Shown here: positions 49,276 to 59,042 of the stretch, piece after piece
Numbering within the stretch: position 1 is the first letter of the stretch
How the letters are laid out: each line of letters begins with the position of its first letter
NCBI GenBank assembly: GCA_030295235.1
Contig: AP026144.1
Span: 1 to 64,000, forward strand
Origin: Fistulifera solaris
Taxonomy: Eukaryota; Bacillariophyta; Bacillariophyceae; Naviculales; Stauroneidaceae
Reading direction: 5' to 3'
DNA length: 64,000 nt
Made by a program: the position numbers and the translations under genes
Notes under the pieces: generated by a model
What the model was told of the DNA's origin: nothing
What the model saw: only the letters and a program-made list of their open reading frames with translations
Database searches by the model: none

Positions 49276-50043
49276 TCAATTCTTCGGATCAGCGATAAAG
49301 ATCGGACGCAACAAAGATGTACACTGTTCAACAAACCAATCGACATTGCAAAATGGAGATGCGTAATGCACCGTGACTTTACGATGATGATCCAAATGTT
49401 GATGGGGACTCACCAAGCAGGCCGGCCAATACGGTAGAGAATCGAGACGGGGCGTGTGCACCAATAGATTCAACACACTCAGTACAATCACAGCAATCTT
49501 CATCTCCCCTTCCGTTGCCCCTACTAGTGCTGCAATGCCCCCGAAGGGTAAGACGTAAGCCACCAGATATTCAACGACGCTGACTGCATTCGCTGCCGAT
49601 GGAGGCGTATGCACGTTGAAACGGTGATGAAATCTATGATATTGGTAAAGTTCGGGTGACGAGTGGAAAGTTTTGTGAACCTGATAGTAAACAAGGTTCT
49701 GCAAGAGAATGACGGATAGTATATTGGCGATTGTTTTTAAAATGTTGTTGTGGCTCTGTGACGTAAGAGGAGCGCACAAGAAAGCGACGGCCACAGCATA
49801 CGTCGGAATACCGAGTAAGCAGTGATTCCGGAAGTTATACCAAATGGCCGTAAGATACAAAGACGAACCGTCCGTTTGTTTCAAAACGCTCTTGACGGTA
49901 GGCAATGAACAAAGCTCAAGCACGACCGTCAAGACAATCGTTCCTACGGCCACTTCGCAACCGCCGTACGCTCCATCAATCAACTTAACCATCCATTCAT
50001 GGTGTGAGGACGACAATATCGTACTGTAAAATGATTGCACCAT
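49276..50043 (-). CDS. Fatty acid hydroxylase superfamily protein (paralogue 2, altered first His box)
   Basis: A 255-residue paralogue of 46057-46785, similar over the whole length (LELCSLPTVKSVLKQTDG, IPTYAVAVAFLC, YQYHRFHHRFNVHTPP, SPHQHLDHHRK, VHTPRLDSLP). The first box reads QNLVYYQVHKTFH where paralogue 1 has HDLMYYYAHKTFH, so the first metal-ligand His is Gln. It may be inactive or use another ligand. Opposite orientation to paralogue 1 suggests an inverted duplication followed by divergence, or separate insertion of the intervening gene. Confidence 0.85.
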   Translation of the reverse strand: MVQSFYSTILSSSHHEWMVKLIDGAYGGCEVAVGTIVLTVVLELCSLPTVKSVLKQTDGSSLYLTAIWYNFRNHCLLGIPTYAVAVAFLCAPLTSQSHNNILKTIANILSVILLQNLVYYQVHKTFHSSPELYQYHRFHHRFNVHTPPSAANAVSVVEYLVAYVLPFGGIAALVGATEGEMKIAVIVLSVLNLLVHTPRLDSLPYWPACLVSPHQHLDHHRKVTVHYASPFCNVDWFVEQCTSLLRPIFIADPKN

Positions 50044-50407
50044 GGCGATGAGGACTACCAGTTATCAGAACTATCCACAGAATACTTTTTATGTTCGTTT
50101 AGCGAAAGAAAACATGCAATGAAGGATCTTCACCTTCCTTATTCTTTGCGCGTTCTACGCGTTTGACTGACACTCATGACTCGAGTAGTTCATTCGTGGT
50201 TCGGGAACTGGACTGACTATCAAACAAATTGCAAAGGATACACGACTCATTTCAGTCCCGATTCCCGATAAGCAGTTATGCTTTATTATACTCCGTACGT
50301 TCTTTCTTGCTTGCCCTTTCATTTCTGCAAGCGGCTGCAAAATTACTTTGCGACTTGCTCCTACTTTTTTACATGGAAGTGTTGCTTACTATTTTAATAC
50401 ATGGAAA
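50044..50407. other. Intergenic region
   Basis: Between two minus-strand genes. No gene, repeat or motif recognised. Confidence 0.5.
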
Positions 50408-51103
50408 CTACTTGACACCAGTAAGGTTCACTGTACTAGGCACCCAATTCTCCTTATGAATGTCTTCCACAATCCAATTTGCCAAATCGGCGCGATCGGT
50501 GTGAATGCTGGGTGACTTTTGCGTATCACCAAAGGTCACTAGCTTTCCAGTGGCACGATTGTCGGTCAATGCCGTAGCACGGACAACAGTCGTGCGAGAA
50601 CGGAGTTCAGGGCTCCTAAAGACAGCTTCCTGTTCCGAATGATCGACCAAAATGTGACGAAGATAGAAGGTGATCAGTTGACCAATACCCATACCGACAA
50701 TGATTTTGGACGGACCAGCACCTGTACTAGAGACCACCACCACACGAATGTGCTGGAAGGCGGGCTGCAACAAGACGTTGTGAATTACCTTGGCCGAGAC
50801 GGCTCGAATATCATCCTTGGCAACACTTTCACCATTGCCAATGGCAATAATAATCCAATTGGCGTTGCTACTAATTAACGCAGATTCAATATCCCTTTCT
50901 TCACGCGCATTTCCCGCAATAACCGATGTGCAGAGAGCTCGTACGCTTGGATCCAACTTCGTCGGATTGCGACAAAAGCCGTGAACCTTAGTGCCTGCTT
51001 TCTGACTCAAGGCACGGACACAAGCCACACCCGTGAGACCCGATGCACCAACGACCAAGACGGAGCAAGGTTTGAGTTGCTGTTTTGAAGAGGATGGGCT
51101 CAT
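50408..51103 (-). CDS. NAD(P)-binding Rossmann protein, atypical SDR
   Basis: Starts MSPSSSKQQ at 51103; the longer frame upstream has no ATG. SVLVVGASGLTGVACVRAL is the glycine-rich nucleotide-binding loop (GxSGxTG) of atypical SDRs; GFCRNPTKL follows strand 2, ANWIIIAIGNGES is the strand 4 region and RVVVVSSTGAG the strand 5 region. The catalytic Tyr-Lys pair is not obvious. The C terminus (DRADLANWIVEDIHKENWVP) resembles NmrA-like and epimerase relatives. Likely cytosolic, about 230 residues. The substrate is unknown. Confidence 0.8.
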   Translation of the reverse strand: MSPSSSKQQLKPCSVLVVGASGLTGVACVRALSQKAGTKVHGFCRNPTKLDPSVRALCTSVIAGNAREERDIESALISSNANWIIIAIGNGESVAKDDIRAVSAKVIHNVLLQPAFQHIRVVVVSSTGAGPSKIIVGMGIGQLITFYLRHILVDHSEQEAVFRSPELRSRTTVVRATALTDNRATGKLVTFGDTQKSPSIHTDRADLANWIVEDIHKENWVPSTVNLTGVK

Positions 51104-51628
51104 TTTCCATTTGTTCTTTTGCGGATTTATGAGAAGAGACACACATGATAGGCGCAAACAACCGATCGAACATTCGATGCATGGTGTCAAATGGATCCCA
51201 GTAAGTCGTGATGTTCCAGAACTTTCTTGTGACTACAAAGTACTTTGGTTTTACCAGGGACCTGGTACTGTACAAGTATGTTTCTTGTTTACGAGTAAGT
51301 CCGGGCCAAGTAAAATCCTGTAAGGATAAGGCTTACTTATCACCGGTTCGCCTGACGACGGATAGTCCACTTCTCAGAAGCGGAGATAGAGATCGAGTAC
51401 CAGTATCCTCAGGCGCCGATGTTCTCATCGCGATGTTGTTGTTACCAGGTCCTCTTGCTACAAGTAATCATTTATAAACATTCGATTATTTATTCAATCC
51501 TTTCCTCTTTTTCTTGTAAGATCAAATTGTTTGTGTTTCTATAGAAACGGGCTGCCAATCTAGTCCTTTCATCTTAATAAGAGAAACCGAAAACACTTCC
51601 GACGCAACAAACAAACTCATACAACAAC
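51104..51628. other. Divergent intergenic region
   Basis: Upstream of both the SDR and RPB7. Holds GGTAC-type words at 51250-51278 and 51395-51405. No gene. Confidence 0.5.
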
Positions 51629-52177
51629 ATGTTCTATGTCAAAACTCTTTCACACGAAATTGTCTTGGAACCAGTCCATTTCGGACAAAAATTACGCGCA
51701 ACACTCGTACGGTTGCTAAAAGAGCAAGTGGAAGGACTGGCTTTGGCGAACTATGGCTACGTCGTCAATGTCATCGAAGTACCCGAAGATCAAATCAAAT
51801 CGGGTGTCATCGAATACGATACTGGTAGTGTCATATTTACCGTCCAATACACGGCACTCTTGTTGCGCCCCTTCATTCATGAAGTACTCGATGCGGTTGT
51901 CAGTCAATGCAATCCGTTGGGCTTCTTTGCCTTTGTGGGGCCTCTCCGAATCTTTGTCAGTAAACACTCCATGCCCGAAGACATGTTCAATGGTTTTGAT
52001 GGAGAAAAGGATGCTTGGATCTCAGATGACAAGGAAGTTGTCATTGCATCAGGATCGGGAGTACGACTGAAAATCAAAGGAAGGACTGTAGAGCAGGGAA
52101 ATATTACAGCCATTGGTACTATCAAAGATAACTATTTGGGATTAATTGATGATGGAGAAGCGCAAGGCCCTGTTTAA
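51629..52177 (+). CDS. RPB7: RNA polymerase II subunit RPB7
   Basis: Rpb7 forms with Rpb4 the stalk of RNA polymerase II, which contacts nascent RNA. The N-terminal RNP-like domain (MFYVKTLSHEIVLEPVHFGQ, LVRLLKEQVEGLALANYGYV, GVIEYDTGSVIFTVQYTALL) and the C-terminal S1/OB domain (GFFAFVGPLRIFVSKHSMPE, NYLGLIDDGE) are complete. The length, 182 residues with 171 in yeast, fits. Single exon; no targeting signal. Confidence 0.95.
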   Translation: MFYVKTLSHEIVLEPVHFGQKLRATLVRLLKEQVEGLALANYGYVVNVIEVPEDQIKSGVIEYDTGSVIFTVQYTALLLRPFIHEVLDAVVSQCNPLGFFAFVGPLRIFVSKHSMPEDMFNGFDGEKDAWISDDKEVVIASGSGVRLKIKGRTVEQGNITAIGTIKDNYLGLIDDGEAQGPV

Positions 52178-52299
52178 CGCAAGCGATAAATAAGTAACAA
52201 AGAATATTTCTAGTATCATCTCTATTACTCCATACCATCAATTTTTACGAAAGATAATCCGTATTGTCTATTTGTTCTTTAACGAAGTCACTTTTGCAA

Positions 52300-53242
52300 T
52301 TAATTGACTTTGAAGAGCTCGACTTCAAACTTGAGTGTTGCACCGGGAGGAATCACATCACCAGATCCAGCGTCACCATAGGCAAGATCCGAAGGAATTA
52401 CTAAAGTGGCTTTTCCACCCTCTTTCATCAATTGCAGACCTTCTTGCCATCCCTTGATGACTCCACCGAGAGGGAAACTAATCGTTTGCCCACGTTCCAC
52501 CGATGAATCAAACACGGTACCGTCGATCAACGTCTGTCGAAATAAAAGAAAGAAGAGAAAACGAAACATGCATGAGAATTTGTCGTCTTCGCTATCTTAC
52601 ATTCCCAGAATGCTTCGAGTCAGACTTACTCCGTGATAATGCACTTCGACATTCGACTGAATGGTAGGTTGCTTGCCATCCCCCTTTTCATCTCACAAAA
52701 GACCATCCCGGATGCTGTTTTGATCGCATCTTCGTTGCAATCCAAGAAATTAGCAATAAAGTCTTCTCCTTCCTGCTTGATGCGATCGGTGATACTTTGT
52801 GTTCGCTCGCCGAGGAGTTTGTTGAGCGCCGGTCCGTACGTTGTGAGCACTTCGCGGGGATCAACCGTCATTTCTTCCTTAATAGTGTCAACGAATGCTT
52901 CTAAAACAATGTCAATCTCTTCTTTATTGAGCAAAGTCTTCATATTGACACTTCCACCAACTTGAATGGCCAAGTTGGTACCCAAGGCATAAAATCGCAT
53001 CTTGTCGTCGTCTAATGTGATGCGTAAAAGAGGGTCAGTTGAATATTTGATGCTTCATTATCCTTTCAAACCATGATTTATAGCTTACCGTACGGCATAG
53101 GTGGTCGGCCTGTGGCCATGGAACGAGCCGTCGTCGATTGAAGTGCATGTTTCGCACCGAAAAGGTTTTTCGCAGTGGCGGGTACGAAAGCGCGTGCCGA
53201 AGAAAGAACAGCAGTGAGGAGCGTCATGGCGGAGATTCTCAT
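52300..53242 (-). CDS. FKBP-type peptidyl-prolyl isomerase (Mip-like), plastid-targeted
   Basis: Catalyses cis-trans isomerisation of prolyl bonds. The leader [20 protein letters not shown] with cleavage before Phe (SSARAFVP) and a following Ser/Thr/Arg-rich stretch is a bipartite plastid presequence. After a GT-AG intron ending near 53017 comes the FKBP_N dimerisation helix region ([20 protein letters not shown]), then, past a one-base shift at a C5 run (52680-52684 on the plus strand), [16 protein letters not shown] second intron (GTAAGT donor near 52630) leads to the catalytic exon: [60 protein letters not shown]. The shift is probably a sequencing indel because the peptide resumes exactly. 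ATG 53242 is preferred over a longer upstream frame because it begins the signal peptide. Confidence 0.9.
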
Positions 53243-53883
53243 TTTTGAATAATAAAGAGAAAGAGTGAGAGCAGAGACGAAGAATCGAAACGAAATAGAA
53301 AGAACGCAAAATGCCGACTCTCTAGAGAACCGAGTTTTTAGCAATTGTGTGAACAAGAATGCAACATCTCAATCGGCTTCACTCTTTGGCGCACAGAGTA
53401 TCTTTGTACGGTGGACGATGAACGTTCGACATCGCGTCAGCAACAAGCGTCCCATCGGCGCGCACCGAACTCTCTGGCGATCCTTTTTTAGTGTGAAAAA
53501 GTACAGTCCATAAATTTGATAGATTTGAGCACGTTTTGGCGGGGGCTAAATGAACAGAGAGTAAGTATACTGAGATCAACTTTTCTAAAGGTATAGCTTT
53601 GAATGCGTTATCAAATATCCGTTGGCTTCTACTGGCATCGAGAATGTGGTACTCCTCTCTATCTAATTGATTGCGGTTCAACAAACACACGCGTCTTGGC
53701 TTTTTGCATTCGATCCTCTCTCTCGTTTGATGGAAAAATAGGAGACAAGGAGAAAAGCCATGTTGTTGACTTATCTTTACAGGAAATAAAAGCTTGGATA
53801 ATCAAAGACGTCAATGAGATCTCATTTCGACTAATTAGCAGAGCCGCAAAGACTACTGAACCATCAGATAACAGACTACGACG
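53243..53883. other. Divergent intergenic region
   Basis: Upstream of the FKBP and the armadillo gene. A frame of about 94 codons (53603-53887) has no recognisable character. Nothing else seen. Confidence 0.5.
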
Positions 53884-56800
53884 ATGACAACGCAGACGCT
53901 TTCGGTCGACACATCGGCGACGCAACCAACAAGGGAAGACAAATCAAAGCAATCCAAAATGATTCCAAGTCCTCAACACAGCTTATTATCGCCTTTTTCG
54001 GATGACATGAACGAGATTTTGGCACCTTCTATGGATGATGATGAATACGCGACTCTGATCGATCATCCGAGTACCTTTTTGAACCATTATGCCAGCTCGT
54101 TCTCCATCAACAATACTTTTCCGTAGATGAATCCATTCTTCGACGTGTGGAGCAGGAAATATCTGCCGCAAGAGGAGAATCCGGCAAGGATAGCTTGAAA
54201 CACATCATTTTAAATAGTACTATCAGCAATGATGACATGGCGCAGATCTTACAGACTCTCTCGTCAACCGACAAGGAGGAATCGGAGGATCGAAACCCAC
54301 AAGCAGCTCTGGATCGTAACGATTTGTGTCTCAGTGACAATGCACAACGCATGGAGGTAGAAAGTCAATCGTCATTTGATCGTGTCATGGATATGATTGA
54401 TAGTGAATTCAAAGATTCTGTCAGCGCGGTTGGGGAAATATCTTTGGAAAAATTGAGCTCGTTCTTCATCAAGAAGAAGAAGACGCTCAGGAGGTTAATC
54501 AAGCAAAGCCGTGTCCTCTTTCCAAAGAAAACGAAGATTTACCCTCGACGCGTGACATTATGGATGGATTTGTCGAATTGTTGAGTCAGGGGTTGATGGG
54601 AGTTAAGATAGGAGAGCAGCAAGAGGATAGCCCTAAAAAAGTAAAAGAGCTCGAGCAGTCAGATGTGCGCAAACAAAGTGATGATGATGTACAAGATTTA
54701 GCCGTCGCTGATGCCGGTCCTTTGTCAAAGGCACGACATGAAATGGAAGCGGTTGAACACGTTTCTCGAAATGAGGTGCCCAGTGAAATTACAGGCAACT
54801 CTTATCATGAAAGTGTTGCCAGCGATCACAGTGACGAAGAGCAAGCTGTTGCCAAATGGGCACAACTTCTGGCGGAGTCTTCACCTGAAGGAGACGACGT
54901 TGTGTCATCAACAATTGCTGGAGAAGATGACGAGGCGTCGACACACTTTTCTGCCGTAGAGCCCGACGACGTGTCAACAACAGGGTGTGGTGATGAGTCG
55001 GCAACTTTCACGGCAACGAAGGACATTGAGTCCGACAGGGCCACGAAGAGTATTATTCAGCTCGAGAGCACCGCGACATCCCCCCGTAATGTCAAGGCTT
55101 TAACGAACGCAACCGAGCAAGAAGCCGATTGGGCAGCAACGACAAAGACACAATCAGTAGGGGTCACAATTATGACAAACGACGTCGTTGTTCCTGCAAC
55201 ACCATCAGACAATGTGCAGGAAGCTGACGAAGTTACTCCAGCGCCGGAAGCACCGCCAGTAGAAATTGAAAAAGACGACAACGAAGCACTTACTGTTGCT
55301 ACACAGACCGCGCTATCAGTAGAAAAATCACCTGGAGGTGGCAATGGTACTGCGAAAACAACAATAGAAACAGACGAATCAAATCCAGCTCAGCCAGCCA
55401 CACCGGAAAGTACCCAAGAAGATAGCAAGCCGACTCCGCTGGAGAAGATTCCGGAAGAGAAATGTGTGAACGCAGTCTCCACTAAGCCACCACTCGCCCC
55501 TTCTCCTCGTCTATACAGCGGGATGGGTTCACCGTCCTTGATGTCAAGAAGTCTTCGAGAAGCTCGGATGTTTTTTACTCAACGGGAAGCAAAACATATG
55601 GAGAAAGACACAAATGAACAGCTCCTTGAAAGTGATGACGAGCAATCTCTATTGATATCTTCTCGGAAACTGCGCTTTCGCAAAAGTTTTCCTGTCCTAA
55701 AGCCTGCTCGGGGTCCACGAGTGAATGAAAAAATCATCCAATCTCATTCTCATGGAATACCCTCCCGGCCAACAATGTGGGTCAAGCCCCAAGCAGAGTT
55801 GAAGCAGTTGATTGTTGCGGCTATGGGTACATCTCTACAACGGCGCTCGAATGCATGCGGGGCGCTCAAAGTTCTTTCATTAAATAAAAAGAATCAATTG
55901 TCCTTGGCAAGAACGGATACATTTTTGACAGCCCTAGTTTTTGCCATAAGCCAAGAAATCTCTGATACTGATCATGACATTGCAACCACAGCCCGAGTTC
56001 GCGCCTTGACCTGTCTAAGGAATGTTTGTCGTCCGAAGGAGAACCGAGTTCATGCTTTCACTCAGCCAGGGCTGATGGAATGCCTCATTAATGTGATCAA
56101 TGAAGATAAAGGAGAGAGCCGAGTTCTGGCATGCTCTACGTTGGCACTCCTTGCAAAGTCTGCAGAGTGCCGCGAAGGTCTTGGAATTATGAATGGCTTG
56201 GTCGATTGCTTGTCGCGCGTTGTTGGACAAATTGCCTCGACGTTAGAACACGATGAAGAGCGTGAAGCCGTCGACAATGTGGATGATAGCTCCTCGGAAA
56301 GCGACGCCGATACATCCAGTGATAGCGATTCTGAATCGTCTGCTGAATCATCTGCCGAATCTTCTACTGGCTCGTCGGAGTCTTCCGAGGCATCTGATGG
56401 TGATGAGAGCAGCTTAGAGTCAAATGACAATGACGACAGTGATACAAAGACAGTCGTAGTGGATACTGATATTGAAAAACTACACCAAGACGCGCGACTG
56501 AACGCTTGCGCTGTTCTCGTTCATCTATCTCGATCATGCGCTATTTCGGTACGTTTATTGGTTACATACAGACACGCGTGATTCTCCACTATTGTACTAA
56601 CGAACCTGGTCCCGTTTTACCAGCACGTTCTGGCGAAAAACAAACTATTGGTGCGGACATGTGTCAAAGTAATGGTGGAGATTATGAACCCAGTTCATAG
56701 CAAATGCCTGGAGATTTTGAGGAATCTGACACTTCTTCCCAGCAACTGCTCAATATTATCTCATGCGGATGGAGTAATCACCAGTTTTGCCGCGAGCGCC

Positions 56801-57214
56801 AATTCCCAATACCCCGAGAACCGAATCTCGGCTCTTCGAGGTCTTCAAAATCTGTCGGGTGATCCTTCCAGTAAATCTGTTTTGACCAGCACTCATGTCC
56901 TCCACTTGCTCACTTCCTGTGCCATTCGTAGTGATCCCAACGAAAAAGAAGCCGCTGTAGCGACCTTATACAACATCACTACCGAACCGAGCACAGTCGT
57001 AGCCATCACCAACACTCGCAACGTGATTGCAACGTTAGTTCATATCGCTCATCATGCGGAGACGGCTTCGCACGTGCGTTTGTTAGCATGTGAAGCCCTC
57101 GCCACGACCAGTTTGTGGTTGCAAACACTCGCTGGAACTGGAACGTGTCCCGAAAATGTACCGAATGTTCTTTTGCCGTCTCACAAGACGTACGGGTGGG
57201 AACGCTGGAATTAA
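53884..57214 (+). CDS. Armadillo-repeat protein with long acidic N terminus
   Basis: The N-terminal two thirds is acidic and disordered (residues to about 560). The C-terminal third has armadillo-like helices: SLQRRSNACGALKVLSLNKK, TTARVRALTCLRNVCRPKEN, ESRVLACSTLALLAKSAECR, LHQDARLNACAVLVHLSRSC, KCLEILRNLTLLPSNCSIL, NRISALRGLQNLSGDPSSKS and EKEAAVATLYNITTEPSTVV. A Ser/Asp-rich loop interrupts the array. An intron (about 56551-56622, GTACGT to ACCAG) joins CAIS to HVLAKNKLLVRTC. The frame changes near 54070 (EYLFEPLCQLVLHQQYFSVD continues in another frame) and at an A5 run (54448-54452), where peptide resumes as ELVLHQEEEDAQEVNQ. Partner and role unknown. Confidence 0.75.
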
Positions 57215-57517
57215 TTTTATTTTGTATAATGAAACGTAGATGTGTCATGATAACATTATTTTAACTGTAACTGGTACCAGGTAAACGGGCGCCTAATTTG
57301 ATTCTTCATTATTTGTAAAACTATCGCTTTGCTGGCAGTCCCGAACAGCGACAATCATTTTTGAGTCACGTGACACGTGACACCGAGTGCCGCCAGCAAA
57401 AACGCAATGAAAGTGAAAAGAGAAAAGGAAATACTCCTAACAAAAAGGCAATGCGATGATAAACAATGATACTACTTACTGGTAAGATGAATGTGAAAGG
57501 GCCGATCTCAATCAACA
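57215..57517. promoter_or_regulatory. Intergenic region with doubled CACGTG element
   Basis: GTCACGTGACACGTGAC at 57365-57381 holds two CACGTG E-box/G-box cores, one 7 bases after the other, about 140 bases before the next start codon. A GGTACC cluster lies at 57269-57284. A bHLH or bZIP binding site is inferred. Confidence 0.4.
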
Positions 57518-58483
57518 ATGAATCTCGTGGCTTGCAATATCTACATAACAGCAGGGAGACTGCCGCAACACATCCCAGTGCTTTTGAATTTATTGCAACA
57601 GGCACAAACGCAATGTCGTGACGATCCCAACGTTGTCGTCGTCGTACATGCCTTTGCAGATCGAATCTACAATCGTACATCCTTTCATTTTGCTGCCAAA
57701 TCAGCTAACAGTCTAGTTTCAGTTACATCCGCATTGGCAAAAACAGCCTTGTAGGAGTTTCAACATCAGCAGCAGCGAACAATGAAAGAAACACCCACAA
57801 CAAATTCCAAGTACCGGTACTTTCATCCGCATGTAGGTGTGGTAGATCACATCTCTGTCATGTCTCTTGCCGAATCCCAAGACATGAACACAAACATTAC
57901 GTGTCGTGCTGCTACCGAAATGACGCAATCGGCTCACGAGATTGGAAAACGATTGGAAGACATGGGTCAGATCGTTCATTACTACGGTCACGCTCATCCC
58001 GACAATCATTCTCTAGCGCAAGTTCGTCGAGAAAAGACATCGTTTTTTCATCATGAAAAGAATGATACGAGTAACTACTCGCAATCGAAGGAAACGCAGT
58101 CGGGAATATGCCTCGTCGGCGTCCCGAAACAGTTTGTCGAGAACTACAACGTGCGTGTACTATGCTCTGGCAAATCCCTCGTCAGCCGGACTTTGACACA
58201 ACGTTTGAGAGAATGTGATGGAGGCATTGTTGGCGTAGAAGCCTTGACGCTGCCTTATGGTGACGGTTGCTGGGAGGTAGCGATGAATCTTTTGCTTCCA
58301 AATTTGGTTCCTTCTATTCAACAAATTGTAAGTGAATGGAAGGAGGGTACATTGCTGAAAGAATATCAGGTTGGAACCACTCTCGAGCAATGTCAAAGAT
58401 GTTTGCAGATGGAGGACCGAGAAAGTCACGATGCATTCGTGATGAAGCAGCTTGAAATGTATTTGGAGTCCTCCGATTGCTGA
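57518..58483 (+). CDS. Formiminotransferase N-terminal-domain protein with in-frame TAG
   Basis: Resembles the N-terminal subdomain of glutamate formiminotransferase (FTCD), which handles tetrahydrofolate-linked formimino groups: MNLVACNIYITAGRLPQHIP, VVVVVHAFADRIYNRTSFHF, then HPHVGVVDHISVMSLAES, IGKRLEDMGQIVHYYGHAHP and LAQVRREKTSFF. The two parts are in the same frame but separated by a TAG at 57752-57754 and a Gln-rich stretch (EFQHQQQRTMKETP) before the HPHVGVVD motif. No intron of normal size removes it. The C-terminal part (about 58090-58483) has no family match. Likely folate-linked, but the enzyme activity of such stand-alone N domains is unknown. Confidence 0.75.
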
Positions 58484-59042
58484 GGCGAGAGCCAGATATA
58501 CCAGTAAGTACATCGCAATTCACTTTTTCGACACAGAAATACCCCAAGGAGGATAATAAGTAGTCGTCTGGATTGAAACCAACTCTCATAACTAACGGCG
58601 AACGACATTACCACTCGATGTGACAAAGGCTAGTATCTTGACTCAATCTTTCTAGGTACATCGTAAAATAGTGCATTATTTGCAATAAACTGAGAGGGAA
58701 TAGTTTTTGTGGAAGCTGTCGCTTTTTCATGAAGTTTTTGGGAAGTAAGCGCAATCTTTTGCATTTATCAAACTGTACAAGCTACAACCCAAAATCTAGA
58801 GACGGGAGGGAATGTTATACGACTGCCGATATAGTGCTGAGTCATGAAGCACACGTCACTCCCTTCTTTCCTCTTTCGTCGTCGTTTTTCGCGTGCGGAT
58901 CTTTTTCGAGCGTAAAAGCTTCGAATCATCTCGAAGCAAAGTTTATGTTCGTATTCTCATTGCTGCTCGTTGTGAATCTTTTGTGCTTGAAACATTTTCT
59001 TTTGTTAGCCCTTTTAAGCGCAGAAACAGCACGCAAATAACC
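58484..59042. other. Intergenic region
   Basis: Upstream of the dehydrogenase. The dehydrogenase frame is open from 58893, but those 50 codons lack an ATG and coding character. No motif recognised. Confidence 0.5.
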
